Assembly: GCA_903933385.1 (NCBI GenBank) | Contig: CAIZJW010000011.1 | Location: 1-40,938 of the forward strand | Reading direction: 5' to 3' | Length of the DNA stretch: 40,938 bases | From: an uncultured Silvanigrella sp. | GTDB lineage: Bacteria > Bdellovibrionota_B > Oligoflexia > Silvanigrellales > Silvanigrellaceae | Shown here: positions 24,724 through 34,500 of the stretch, one piece after another | Layout of the letters: each line of letters starts with the position of its first letter | Position numbering within the stretch: the stretch's first letter is position 1 | The notes under the pieces: generated by a model | Told to the model about the DNA's origin: nothing | The model's database searches: none | The model's input: the letters and a program-made list of their open reading frames with translations, nothing else | Translations under genes and position numbers: made by a program

Positions 24724-25850
24724 TGAAAAAACAATCGTCTGAGACCTTCAAGGGTAAAAACATTCCTCGTCTTCATCTTTTTCTCGGTGCCGGTGGGGTT
24801 GGTAAAACCACACTCTCCGCTGGCTTTGCACTCGCACTCGCGCAACAAGGCCGACACGTTGGTCTCATGTCCATCGATCCGGCTAAGCGACTCCAGGGGG
24901 CACTTGGTTTAGACGAGCTGCCAGAATCGGGTGCGCAAATCGAACTTCCAAATTGCCCGGGAAGCGTTCGCGCAAGTGTTCTGCACATTGGTGAAAGCTT
25001 AAAACGCTGGGTCAATGAAGCTGGACTTTCAAAGGCTGCGCAGGAGCGTCTTTATGAAAACCAGTTATTTCGGGCTTTAGCCGAACGCCTCGCGACGGCT
25101 ACCGACACATTCGCTGCAGTGCGCATGGCAGAGTGGCCGGAACGCGAAGAAGGACTCACGGATCTTGTTGTTGACACAGCGCCTGGAATTCACGCCATCG
25201 ACTTCTTGTCGAAACCAGAAAAACTATCAGCATTTCTGGATGGCAAACTGATTGAGTGGCTGAAATGGTTCGCGCAGGAAAACAACACTCAAACAAGTTT
25301 TATCCAACGGGTTGTCAAAGGGGGCGCTCGCCGCGTTCTCGATGGATTATCGGAACTTGGTGGTCAGCGATTCATGCTTCATTTCGCTGAATTCTTGATT
25401 CTTCTTGATGAAGTGTTCGCGCGTATGATGACTCGTCTTAACTTTGCAGGACACTGGCTGCGCTCCTCTGAAACACACTGTTACGTTGTTACGTCGGTGC
25501 GTTACGATGCAGTTCAGGTGGCTTGGGAGTTGAGCCGCACTCTCAAAGGTTTGAAAATGAAGCCCGGACAAATCATTATTAACCGGGCCTTCCCAGAAGC
25601 TCTTCGCAATGATCCAGCCTTTACAGATGCATTGGAAAAGATGCGTCAACAAGAAGATGATTCATTCTTTGCAAACTATATCGATAATTTTATAATCGTT
25701 CAAAGACGGGTTCAGGAGCAGTTAGGACGCGGCGCTCAATCGGTGATCACTCTTCCGGTTGCCGAGCATCTCGACGCCCACTCAGCCTTGCGTCTCGACG
25801 ACCTAGCCTCGCTAGGCCACCGCATTTTGGAGCATTCTGGAGACCACTGA
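24723..25850 (+). CDS. ArsA-family ATPase, second of a pair, signature lysine replaced by alanine
   Basis: This 375-residue partner has Walker A at residues 22-30 as GAGGVGKTT: the P-loop lysine K28 is kept but the signature lysine is alanine (A23). Switch I (SIDPAKRLQGALG) and switch II (VVDTAPGIHAIDFL) are close to the family standard. With the preceding protein it would form a heterodimer whose single competent site uses this P-loop plus the partner's K21. A TTG at 24720 is an alternative start; the ATG at 24723 overlaps the upstream stop by one base (TGATG). The MCE permease gene follows after 2 bp, tying the pair to envelope transport, not to arsenic resistance. Confidence 0.87.
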   Translation: MKKQSSETFKGKNIPRLHLFLGAGGVGKTTLSAGFALALAQQGRHVGLMSIDPAKRLQGALGLDELPESGAQIELPNCPGSVRASVLHIGESLKRWVNEAGLSKAAQERLYENQLFRALAERLATATDTFAAVRMAEWPEREEGLTDLVVDTAPGIHAIDFLSKPEKLSAFLDGKLIEWLKWFAQENNTQTSFIQRVVKGGARRVLDGLSELGGQRFMLHFAEFLILLDEVFARMMTRLNFAGHWLRSSETHCYVVTSVRYDAVQVAWELSRTLKGLKMKPGQIIINRAFPEALRNDPAFTDALEKMRQQEDDSFFANYIDNFIIVQRRVQEQLGRGAQSVITLPVAEHLDAHSALRLDDLASLGHRILEHSGDH

Positions 25851-25852
25851 CC

Positions 25853-26641
25853 ATGATGGAAGTTGCCCTCAGTGGACTCGAGTCGCTTGGCGGATTGGTG
25901 CGTGGACAAATTATTGGATTGGGTCGCTTCACTTTACTTATCCGCGAGCTGTTTTTTTGGATGGTTCGTCGGCCGTTTCGTATCCAGCTCATTTTCAAAC
26001 AATTTGAATTTGTCGGAAACAAATCTCTCTCAATTGTGACACTTTCGTCACTCTTCACTGGCGCCGTACTTGGCTTGCAAATTGGCAAGATCTTCGGAAT
26101 TTTCAAAGCCGAAGGTCTCATGGGCGCAGCCACTGGGAAGGCTTTGGCATTGGAGCTCGCTCCAGTGATGTGCGGTTTCATCGTAACCGGGCGTGCCGGA
26201 GCCGCCATGGCTGCAGAAATTGCCACAATGCGGGTGAACGAACAACTTGATGCCATGGAGGCCATGGGAGTCTCACCCGTAAGTTACCTTATCGTCCCAC
26301 GCGTTATTGCAAGCACCCTCATGATGCCCCTGCTTTCAGCTATTTTTCTCAGCCTTGGACTCGTGGGTTGTTACATTATCGGACTTGTCATGTTTAGAGT
26401 CGATACGTCGGTTTTCGTTGCCCAATTGCAATGGTTGGTCTGGGTCTCGGATATACAGAAGGGGATGACAAAAGCTCTTGTTTTTGGATTTATACTTTCA
26501 ACTATTGCTTGCTATAAAGGTTTTCATGCGCGAGGCGGAGCAAAAGGCGTTGGAGAGGCAACGACTCAAGCAGTGGTTGCAAGTCTCTTGACCATCCTAA
26601 TTGTCGACTTTTTCATCTCCCTCGTTCAAATGAAGGGCTGA
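25853..26641 (+). CDS. mlaE: MlaE/YrbE-type ABC transporter permease (MCE lipid transport)
   Basis: This 262-residue inner-membrane permease belongs to the MlaE family, which moves phospholipids between inner and outer membrane. It has an N-terminal amphipathic helix and about five membrane segments, with conserved stretches SLSIVTLSSLFTGAVLGLQ, ALALELAPVMCGFIVTGRAGAAMAAEI, TMRVNEQLDAMEAMGVSPVSYL (the family EQ loop) and GVGEATTQAVVAS near the end. Length fits. ATG 25853 has GGAG upstream, with a second ATG directly following. It is followed after 3 bp by the ATPase gene. Confidence 0.95.
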   Translation: MMEVALSGLESLGGLVRGQIIGLGRFTLLIRELFFWMVRRPFRIQLIFKQFEFVGNKSLSIVTLSSLFTGAVLGLQIGKIFGIFKAEGLMGAATGKALALELAPVMCGFIVTGRAGAAMAAEIATMRVNEQLDAMEAMGVSPVSYLIVPRVIASTLMMPLLSAIFLSLGLVGCYIIGLVMFRVDTSVFVAQLQWLVWVSDIQKGMTKALVFGFILSTIACYKGFHARGGAKGVGEATTQAVVASLLTILIVDFFISLVQMKG

Positions 26642-26644
26642 GGC

Positions 26645-27448
26645 ATGGCCATCCCTCCAGGGCAGAGCCAATCCAAAACTCACACAATTCCTGTTGTGTG
26701 TTTTAAAAATGTTCGAAAAACGTTTGGCAACCAACAGGTTCTACGCGGGTTAAGCTTCGAACTTCAACCCGGAGAAATCAGCTTTATCATCGGACGCTCC
26801 GGTGAAGGAAAATCAGTCACCATAAAGCACATCATTGGAGTCCTTCACCCAGACGTTGGCGAGATCTTCATTAATGGTGAATTGCTGACGAGGGCACCTG
26901 AAACGAGTTGGATTCGGGCGCGTAAAAATATGGGGCTGCTTTTTCAAGATGGAGCCCTGTTCGATAGTATGACTGTTGGTGAAAACGTGGCCTTCCCAAT
27001 TCGCGAATTCGAGCAGCTCACACCAAAAGAACTGTCTTTACGTGTCGAAAGCCTGCTGGATTTGGTAGGGCTCCCTGGTTATGGTTTAGCACGAGTACCA
27101 GACCTGTCGATTGGCGAACGCAAACGGGTTGGCCTAGCGCGCGCATTATCCCTAAATCCCTCGTTGCTTTTGTATGATGAGCCAACAACCGGAATGGATC
27201 CTCTCATTTCTGAATTGATCGACTCTCTCATTTTGGAAATGCAGAAAAAAATCCCAGGCCTTTCAAGCGTCGTGATAAGTCACGACATTCAATCGGTCTT
27301 GCGCTTAGCAGATCGCATTTTTTTCCTGCACGAAGGAAAAATGTACGCCACAGGAACCCCCACCGAATTTAGAGCAAACACCGACCCAATCATTCAACAG
27401 TTCATCACCGGTTCGCTCAAAGGCCCCTTGGGACAGCCCATTGCCTAA
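26645..27448 (+). CDS. mlaF: MlaF-type ABC transporter ATPase (MCE lipid transport)
   Basis: This 267-residue ATPase powers the MCE transporter. Motifs: Walker A GRSGEGKSV, Q-loop FQDGALFDSMTVGENVAFP (typical of MlaF), signature LSIGERKRVGLARAL, Walker B LLLYDEPTTGMDP, and H-loop VVISHDIQSV. The signature departs from LSGGQ at the third and fifth positions (LSIGE). E. coli MlaF has a related variant LSGGM, so activity is still expected. ATG 26645 follows GAAGGGCTGAGGC. The MCE gene begins 125 bp later, after a palindrome. Confidence 0.95.
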   Translation: MAIPPGQSQSKTHTIPVVCFKNVRKTFGNQQVLRGLSFELQPGEISFIIGRSGEGKSVTIKHIIGVLHPDVGEIFINGELLTRAPETSWIRARKNMGLLFQDGALFDSMTVGENVAFPIREFEQLTPKELSLRVESLLDLVGLPGYGLARVPDLSIGERKRVGLARALSLNPSLLLYDEPTTGMDPLISELIDSLILEMQKKIPGLSSVVISHDIQSVLRLADRIFFLHEGKMYATGTPTEFRANTDPIIQQFITGSLKGPLGQPIA

Positions 27449-27459
27449 GTAAGTGGTGG

Positions 27460-27473
27460 CTCTGTCGACAGAG
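27460..27473. promoter_or_regulatory. 14-bp perfect palindrome between mlaF and the MCE gene
   Basis: CTCTGTCGACAGAG is a perfect palindrome located 12 bp after the mlaF stop, with no T-run. It could be an operator, or a weak hairpin reducing read-through. An extended -10-like TGCTACAAT lies downstream at 27520-27528, so the MCE gene may have its own promoter. Confidence 0.45.
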
Positions 27474-27573
27474 TGAAATTGTTACCTAGTAAAATTCAAG
27501 CGCAAGAAAATCATTCCGATGCTACAATGGGCTAAACCTTGTGTCTTTGCTCTATAGCATTGAAAGAGGGAAC

Positions 27574-29118
27574 GTGTTCGAACGCACCATTACGACAGAA
27601 TTGAAGGTGGGTATTTTCACAGTTGCAGCATTGGCTGCCGTGGGGACGCTCGTGCTCACTCTGGAAGGAAATCCCTTCACATCACGCGCACAGAAATTCA
27701 ACACGGTTTTACAAAACGTAGGTGGCGTCGGACCTCGCACACAAGTGCGAACCAGTGGTGTGCAAGTGGGAGAAGTAGAATCAATTGACATTCTACCCAA
27801 AGGCGCAAAGGTTAACTTCCGCGTCAATGGAACCATCAAGATACCAAAGGGTTCATATATCGAACTTCGTTCTCGCGGCATTCTTGGTGACGTGTATTTG
27901 GAAATCGTCCGCAATGAGGAAAGCAAAGAAGAGCTAGAGTCTGGCGCTCAGATTCCTCAAATGAAGGAATTCAACGATATGGGAACTCTGATGAGTTCTC
28001 TTGGAAGTATTGCTCAGGATCTCCAAACCGTTAGCAGAACACTTGCAAAAGTCTTCGGAACTGGCGATGGACAATCAACCCTGCAGAGCATCGTCTCAAA
28101 TGTAGAAAAGATCACAGCCGAGGCTCGTGACATCGTTGCCGGCCAGAAAGAAAATATCTCACTGACACTCGAAGCTTTGCGGGAATCCGTAACCCGGGTG
28201 AACACAATGCTCGGCAGACATGATGGTCGAATAGACGAGATCATGTTGGCGGTTGCGGATGCCAGTAAAGATATGAAAATATTCAGCGGCGAGCTCAAAA
28301 AAATTATGACCGGTGAAAACAAACACCGCGTTGAAAACATTATTGCTGCGCTCGATGATTCAATGCAAAGCGTGCGCCAGGCGACAAGTAAAGTGCAATT
28401 GATTGTCGACAAAGTAGAAAAAGGCGAAGGTACAATTGGCCAACTTATTGCCAAAGATGACACTGCCAACGAACTCAAAATGACTCTAAAAAGCGTCCAA
28501 GATTTACTCAAACCTGCAGCAAAACTGCGTATTGAAGTCGATTACAAAGGCGAACTCAGAAGTTCGGAAACTCAATATGTGGGCGACGCCGGAAACCACT
28601 TCAACCTCCGTTTAGCCACGCGACCCGATCGTTATTATCTGCTTGGTGTCTCCGACTCACCACAGAGTCGAAGAATCAGTGAAGTTCGCAAAACAACTAC
28701 AAAAGACTCAACGGGTGCAGAAATCACCCGAGAGGAAACCACCTCATCGGAAGATCGCACGCGGATCAAATACAACGTTCAGTTCGCCAAACGATTTGAC
28801 AATCTTGGAGTTCGATTCGGACTGTTCGAAAGTTACGCAGGCGTCGCCGGAGACCTCTATTTATTCTCAGATAAGTTGAGCACTTCTATAGAAGTTTTCC
28901 AATTTGGCGACGACCCTTCGGAAGCAGAAAATCGCTCCAAGGGTAAAGCTCGAGTCAAGGGTTATGCTAATTTATTTGTGACTCCAAATATCTACCTGAC
29001 AGGTGGAGCCGACAACATCGGCCGTTCTCCCAAGCCCATCCAGTTTTTCGGTGCTGGCCTCCGCTTTTCCGATGATGATCTCAAAGCAGTCATCGGTGCG
29101 GCAGCATTGGCAAAATAG
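27574..29118 (+). CDS. mlaD: MlaD-type MCE protein with beta-rich C-terminal domain
   Basis: This protein of about 514 residues is anchored by one N-terminal membrane helix (VGIFTVAALAAVGTLVLTL) and has one MCE domain at about residues 40-115 (VGGVGPRTQVRTSGVQVGEV, then SYIELRSRGILGDVYLEIV). A long helical region (about 130-320) probably forms a hexameric coiled-coil tube. The last ~190 residues are beta-like with aromatic strands (HFNLRLATRPDRYYLLGVSD, FAKRFDNLGVRFGLFES, YLTGGADNIG, IQFFGAGLRFS) and resemble an outer-membrane or periplasmic beta domain. One chain could then span inner membrane, periplasm and outer membrane. I prefer GTG 27574 (AGAGGG upstream); an in-frame GTG at 27541 lacks a ribosome site. 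MCE proteins bind and shuttle lipids. Confidence 0.9.
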   Translation: MFERTITTELKVGIFTVAALAAVGTLVLTLEGNPFTSRAQKFNTVLQNVGGVGPRTQVRTSGVQVGEVESIDILPKGAKVNFRVNGTIKIPKGSYIELRSRGILGDVYLEIVRNEESKEELESGAQIPQMKEFNDMGTLMSSLGSIAQDLQTVSRTLAKVFGTGDGQSTLQSIVSNVEKITAEARDIVAGQKENISLTLEALRESVTRVNTMLGRHDGRIDEIMLAVADASKDMKIFSGELKKIMTGENKHRVENIIAALDDSMQSVRQATSKVQLIVDKVEKGEGTIGQLIAKDDTANELKMTLKSVQDLLKPAAKLRIEVDYKGELRSSETQYVGDAGNHFNLRLATRPDRYYLLGVSDSPQSRRISEVRKTTTKDSTGAEITREETTSSEDRTRIKYNVQFAKRFDNLGVRFGLFESYAGVAGDLYLFSDKLSTSIEVFQFGDDPSEAENRSKGKARVKGYANLFVTPNIYLTGGADNIGRSPKPIQFFGAGLRFSDDDLKAVIGAAALAK

Positions 29119-29206
29119 TCTCCCCGAGAAATTAGCCTGAAAAAACATATAAAGTTTTTGACGTACCGATCGATAACTTTTGCAGGTCTACTTAGAGGTA
29201 ACGACC

Positions 29207-29908
29207 ATGTGGAAGATATCAGTGTTGCTCGCTTTGGCGGGCTTGAGTTCTGTTTGCCAAGCGGCCGACAAGCGTGAAGGCAGGCTGGTAGCGCTCAGTC
29301 GGACGGAAATATCCGACGTGACTCCAACAGTCATTCAAAATCGCTTTTTCACCAAAAAACTGCGCGCAGAAACCGGCGCAAGCTTTGGAACAGTTCTAAA
29401 CGAAAGCTACAGCCAAACTAAAACAGTAGGGGGGCGCTTTGGACTTTTCCTCACTGAAAAGGTTGGAGTTGAATACAACTTTGCACAATTTCGTTCCGAT
29501 GACTCCTCCGATTTAATTGCTCTTCGATCGCAGGAAGTGTGTATAGAACGCGAATGTCGGTCGATTGAGCCGAGCTTCATTCGACTGAATCGAATGCACC
29601 AAACACAGGTCGTGACAGCACCGATTTATGGCAAAATTAATCTCTTGGACACTCTAATTCTCTATTCGGATCTCACCTTGAGCGCCGGAGTGGCCAGAGT
29701 CAGCACGACCCAAGGCGAAAAATGGGCTTTCACACCGGGAATTGGACAAAGATTCTACTTTTCAAAGTCATTCAGCCTGAGAGTCGATGTCACAGACATT
29801 TATTTGAAAGAAAAGTTAGTCAGCGGAAGTAAATCTAAAGAAAACTGGCGACACAATTGGATTGCGCAAGCTGGACTCAGTGTTTTTCTCAACTCATGGG
29901 AGCCCTGA
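29207..29908 (+). CDS. Outer-membrane beta-barrel domain protein
   Basis: This 233-residue protein has a signal peptide (MWKISVLLALAGLSSVCQA) and a mature part of alternating hydrophobic/aromatic strands. It includes GRFGLFLTEKVGVEYNF, APIYGKINLLDTLILYSDLTL, FTPGIGQRFYFSKSFSLRVD and the closing WIAQAGLSVFLNS. This pattern recalls the myxobacterial outer-membrane barrel family that includes gliding components (GltA/GltB-like); that link is from memory, not a search. One cysteine pair (VCIERECRS) may bridge a loop. ATG 29207 has GAGGT upstream. It is followed after 3 bp by a TPR protein gene. Confidence 0.75.
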   Translation: MWKISVLLALAGLSSVCQAADKREGRLVALSRTEISDVTPTVIQNRFFTKKLRAETGASFGTVLNESYSQTKTVGGRFGLFLTEKVGVEYNFAQFRSDDSSDLIALRSQEVCIERECRSIEPSFIRLNRMHQTQVVTAPIYGKINLLDTLILYSDLTLSAGVARVSTTQGEKWAFTPGIGQRFYFSKSFSLRVDVTDIYLKEKLVSGSKSKENWRHNWIAQAGLSVFLNSWEP

Positions 29909-29911
29909 GCC

Positions 29912-31567
29912 ATGAAACATAGACTATTTTTAACAATCATTCTTCTCGGCACAACACCCTGTATGGGCTTGGCTTCTCAAGCGGCAATGCCTAAGCAATC
30001 TGCGCAGATCAAAAAAAATGCAAAAGAGTTACAATTGCTCGATAAAGCTTGGGCCTTGCGAAAAGAAACGGTTTCCAAAAAACTCGCTTTCACGGAGAAA
30101 CTGCTCAAAGATTTTGAAAATCAGAATCATACCGCAGAAAACAGATCGCGCCTTTTGTTGGCCACAGCGCTTGTTTTGCTCAGCGAAGAAAATACTCAAA
30201 TGGCCTCTGCAGAGCTTATTTCTGAAGCAGCCAAAATTGCTCCCCTAAAACTCAACCGAACTGCCGCTCAATTCATTTGGAATGACATCTTGAAGCGAAT
30301 TCCAAGTGAGACGAGTTCAGGATTAAACGCTTTAACCGATGTTGCAGCCGCAATTGCATCTGACAACCAAAGCGAAATCAATGAGTCGCATACTTATTTT
30401 CTGGCTCTATCGAGGAATCAACAGGGAAGCGCAAAAGACGCGCTCAGTTTATTTGCCAAAATTGAGACCTCCTCAAAATTTTATCGCCAGGCTAAATTGC
30501 AGGAAGGTCTCATACACGCGCGCGACGGAAACATCGCTCGCGCCAAAGTGTCACTGGAAACTGTTCTTTCTTTGGAGAAAACTGACGCTGAAAAGAAAGC
30601 TGCCTTCGGCGATCAATTCATTATTGATCTCAAGGAAAGAGCTGTTCTGAACCTCGCACGCCTGCACTTTGAAAGCAAAGAATTCAAAGAATCAATCTCC
30701 CTCTATCGCAGCATCGACTCTCAAAGTCCGCTCTTTTACGAAAGCCTGAGTGAGCAAGGGTGGGCCTTCTTCATGGCCGGGCATCCGAACCGCGCACTTG
30801 GCGTTGGATACGGCGCAACAAGTCCGCACTACAACCAACAATTTCAGCCAGATCAATATTTCCTCAACGCATCGGTTAACTATTGGCTTTGTGATTTCCC
30901 GGCCGCGCGTAAAAGCATTCAATCTTTTGTGATGCACACGCGCGATGATGGTCAATTACTCCGCCGCTGGGGCGACTCAGCATCTCCAAAGGCTCGAGAT
31001 ACAGATTCTGAAAGACTGCAAAAAGCCTTTAAAATTGTGGAAGGGTTGGCTCAAGGAGTGACTCATTCCAACAACCTTCTTGGTCCCCGCAGTTTGCAGA
31101 CTCTAGGCCGGAAACGTTCCCTCATTAATGGCATCGATGAATTAGCCACACTGCGTGCCAACCGCATGAAACTTCTTGGCAGCGCTTGGCCGTTGCAGAG
31201 TAAAAAGACTCTGATTGATGCCCTGCTTAACCTGGAGAAAAAAGAACAAAGAAGAATAGGCAAGCTGGCTTTGTCTATCATCGATGCAATGCGAAGCGAC
31301 TATGAGCGTTCTCTCGCACAAATGCGTCTTATCCATCTCGAAATTATGACTGCCGAAAAAGACAAGTTGATGAAATCAGGAAGAAGCGCAGAGGGTCAAC
31401 AATTTACGGGCAGTGAGCAAGAATTTCTCGAGAGTGCCGAGGGCTCGGCGCGCATCTGGGAAGACAACAAACGAGAGTTTTGGAAAGACGAACTCGACAG
31501 CTTCGTGTTCAACAAGAAATCGGAATGCAACACTGATGAGGAGGAGAGAAAACATGCAGTCAAATAG
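29912..31567 (+). CDS. Exported TPR-repeat protein
   Basis: This 551-residue protein has a signal peptide (MKHRLFLTIILLGTTP...) and a helical-repeat body. TPR-like pairs are visible around residues 165-215 (LSLFAKIETSSKFYRQAKLQ, EGLIHARDGNIARAKVSLE), 235-290 (AVLNLARLHFESKEFKESISLYRSI), and 265-330. It probably works in the periplasm as a scaffold. The neighbours (an outer-membrane barrel before, a large TPR protein after) match the arrangement of the Myxococcus gltC-gltA/B genes in kind, if not surely in descent. ATG 29912 has GGGAG upstream. Its end overlaps the next gene start by 14 bp. Confidence 0.72.
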   Translation: MKHRLFLTIILLGTTPCMGLASQAAMPKQSAQIKKNAKELQLLDKAWALRKETVSKKLAFTEKLLKDFENQNHTAENRSRLLLATALVLLSEENTQMASAELISEAAKIAPLKLNRTAAQFIWNDILKRIPSETSSGLNALTDVAAAIASDNQSEINESHTYFLALSRNQQGSAKDALSLFAKIETSSKFYRQAKLQEGLIHARDGNIARAKVSLETVLSLEKTDAEKKAAFGDQFIIDLKERAVLNLARLHFESKEFKESISLYRSIDSQSPLFYESLSEQGWAFFMAGHPNRALGVGYGATSPHYNQQFQPDQYFLNASVNYWLCDFPAARKSIQSFVMHTRDDGQLLRRWGDSASPKARDTDSERLQKAFKIVEGLAQGVTHSNNLLGPRSLQTLGRKRSLINGIDELATLRANRMKLLGSAWPLQSKKTLIDALLNLEKKEQRRIGKLALSIIDAMRSDYERSLAQMRLIHLEIMTAEKDKLMKSGRSAEGQQFTGSEQEFLESAEGSARIWEDNKREFWKDELDSFVFNKKSECNTDEEERKHAVK

Positions 31568-34500
31568 ACGATTTATATGGTCCGCAGGGGTTCTAGCTCT
31601 GCTTGGCGCGACACTAGAGGAAGCTCACGCCAAGCAAGCAGCAAACAGAATCCAGGCCGCCCTTGAGAGCCAAGCCACACTCAGTTCAGCTCGTGATCCG
31701 CGAGCAGAACTGAACAACTGGCAGGGAGTCAATGGAGAACGTAACAAGCAATCGAAGACTCTGGCCATTCAAAGCTCGGGACTCTCGTCACTCGAATCTT
31801 TGAATCAGCAAACCAAGCAGTTCTCCAGTTCACTTCGCCTAAAGGAAGACGTAGGCGAAGGCCGCTTCGAGGCTCCTGGTCTTTTCGAATTCTCAACTTT
31901 CGTTGCTCAAACACAGAATGGCGCATCGGCGACTGGAAATAAGGAGGAGGATATTGAGAAACTTCGAATAACCACCATTGCGAGTATCGAAAAAATCATC
32001 CGCCAACCTGGGTCGGCTTCGCAGCGAGTTGAACTTCTGTTGCGCTTGGCTGAACTTCATGCCGAACGCCACATCTACTTCCTCCAACGCGAGATGACCA
32101 CATACGAAAATGCCTATGAAAAGTGGCAAAAGAATCATCGCAGTGGCGTTGAACCGAAGTTCGTGCAAAATCAATCTTTACAATCGATCAACACCGCAAC
32201 ACAAATTCTGCGCACCCTTGTGAGTCAGTATCCAAACCATGCAAAGACGCCGGATGCTCTCTACCAGCTTGGCTTTTTACTCACAGAAATGAAGAGTGAC
32301 AGCGCTACTCTCTATTTTCAGCGTCTTATTGAACGCTTTCCAAAATCCAAATTCATCCCCGATGCCCATCTAGCATTAGGTGAATTTCATTTCAGCCGTA
32401 ACAAATTCAATGACGCAATGGTCCATTATCAAAAAGTTCTCCAGGACCGGCAAAACAGAAGCTATCCCTACGCCGTCTACAAGCTTGGCTGGACCTTCTA
32501 TAACATGCGAGGCAGCGAAGAAGAGACGATAAAGAACCTGCAAAAGTCGCTGGTCGCGTTTAAGTTGCTTGTCAAATTTGCTCAAGAAGCCCCCAAGGAG
32601 AGAAAACTTGGCCTTCTGCGCAAAGACGCCCTGCGCGACATGGTTCTTGTCTATGCCGATCTCGGCGACATTAGCGAAGCGCAAAGCTATTTCAAATCAA
32701 TGAACGAACCCGAACTCTATGCGACACTGCTAGAGCGACTCGCTTGGCTGCATGCGGAGGCTGGCAGGAATCGTGAATCTGCAGAAATCTATTCACGCCT
32801 TGTAGAAGAATTTCCACTCAGTTCAAAGAACCCGCAGTTCATGGTGCGCCTTGCAGCACTCCATGAAAAAGATCAACGACGAGAAATGCTCATAAACGCT
32901 CTTGAGCGCGCCTCAGAGATGATTCAGCGGGGCTCGAAATGGTCAGTGGCACAAAAAAAAGAACAAGACCGCGACAATGCGAGCGATGCCTTGTTGAAGG
33001 AAACTGGTCTCTGGAGTCTGCGGTTTCACGCCGAATTCCAAAAAACGAAAAACAAGAAAACAGCACAAGAGAGTCTTCAACTCTATGATCTCACCCTCAA
33101 ACACCATGCCGAATCAGCTGCATCCTACACAACACTGTTCAACCGTGCTCAGCTGCTCACTGCGCTCGGTGAACACGACAAAGCAATTGATGGCTACTTG
33201 AAAGCTGCACAACTCGACAAAAAACTATCGCTCAAACGAAATGAAAGCAAAGTGGGACTTGAAAACGCGATGGCCGAAAGCGAGATCCTGCTGCAAGAGC
33301 GCGGCGCAGTAACTCAAAAAGTTGCTGTCCTACAGCCTATTGAATCTCGCCTGATAAGAATCATTGATCTCCACTCTGCCATGTTTCCCAAAGACCCAGA
33401 CCGACTCGCGCACTTGCACAGAGCTGCCGTTTTGCTTTTTCAAGCAAACCAAATACCACAAGCAAACCAGCGCTGGATGAGCATGGCCAAAGAAAATCCA
33501 AACAGTGTTCATGTGAGCGAAGGTCTCAGATTGGTCGTTAAACGTTCATTTGACGCTTCCGATTGGATTCGTGCAGGTCAAGAAACGAAACAGTTTCTGG
33601 CTATTCCTGGAATCAACGCTGCTGCAGTCGGTGCGCAGCTTTCAAAGCTGCAACGAGTGGCGCATTTCCAACAAGGACTCGTGCTCGAAAAATCGGGTCG
33701 ATATTCTGAAGCTGCACAGATCTTTATCGACTTTCAAAAGCAATTTCCATCCGATCCTGATGCTTCCAAAGCACTGGTAAATGCTGCAAACAACCAATTC
33801 AAAAACAACCGGCCAGATAACGCCCTTGCCACCCTAGAACGCTTCGTCGTTCAATACCCCCAGTCAGAATACAAATCCAAAGCGCTCGACCTTATGTCTG
33901 CAACCGCAGAAGGAATGGGCCGCTACAGCGATGCTGCGAAAGCTCTCGAACAGCTTGCAGCTAGAAACACTAATCTTGAAACATCTGCTCAAGATCTCCA
34001 TCGTGCAGCAAAGTTTCGCTTGGCTGAAGGCAACCCGACACAGGCGATCGCAAATCTCCAATCAGCGTTACCAAATTTCAAACGCAGCAATGACTTATGC
34101 GAGGCCTACAAAACCGTCTTTGATGCGCAAAACCAAATCCGCTCCACACAAGTTTTGGAGACTGCAAAAGTTGCAACACAGCGCTGCCAAACAGCTTCTC
34201 CCGAGTGGGGTATTTACTTTGCGGGCATGGGTGCACGGATAAGCATGAACAGTCATCAGGCAAGCGAAGCTTCAAGACTCTCAACGCTAGCTCTTTCACG
34301 CGGCCGCATCCTGAAAGGCAAACTACAGAGTCCATTTGCGTTTGAAGGTTTACGTCTTGCTGGAGTTGTTCAACTGGAACTTCTCGAAACTCAAAGCCGC
34401 ACACTGATTGGAAAGAGAATTGTAAATTCAAATTCAATTCAGGTTGAATTTGGTCGAATCAAAAATGAAGCTCATTCCTTAGCCCAACAGTATGCACAAC

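Noticed and set aside
23665-25850. Arsenic resistance operon
   Set aside because: The two ATPases lack arsenite-binding cysteine patterns, and no arsB, arsR or arsC lies nearby; the neighbours are tatA and MCE transport genes.
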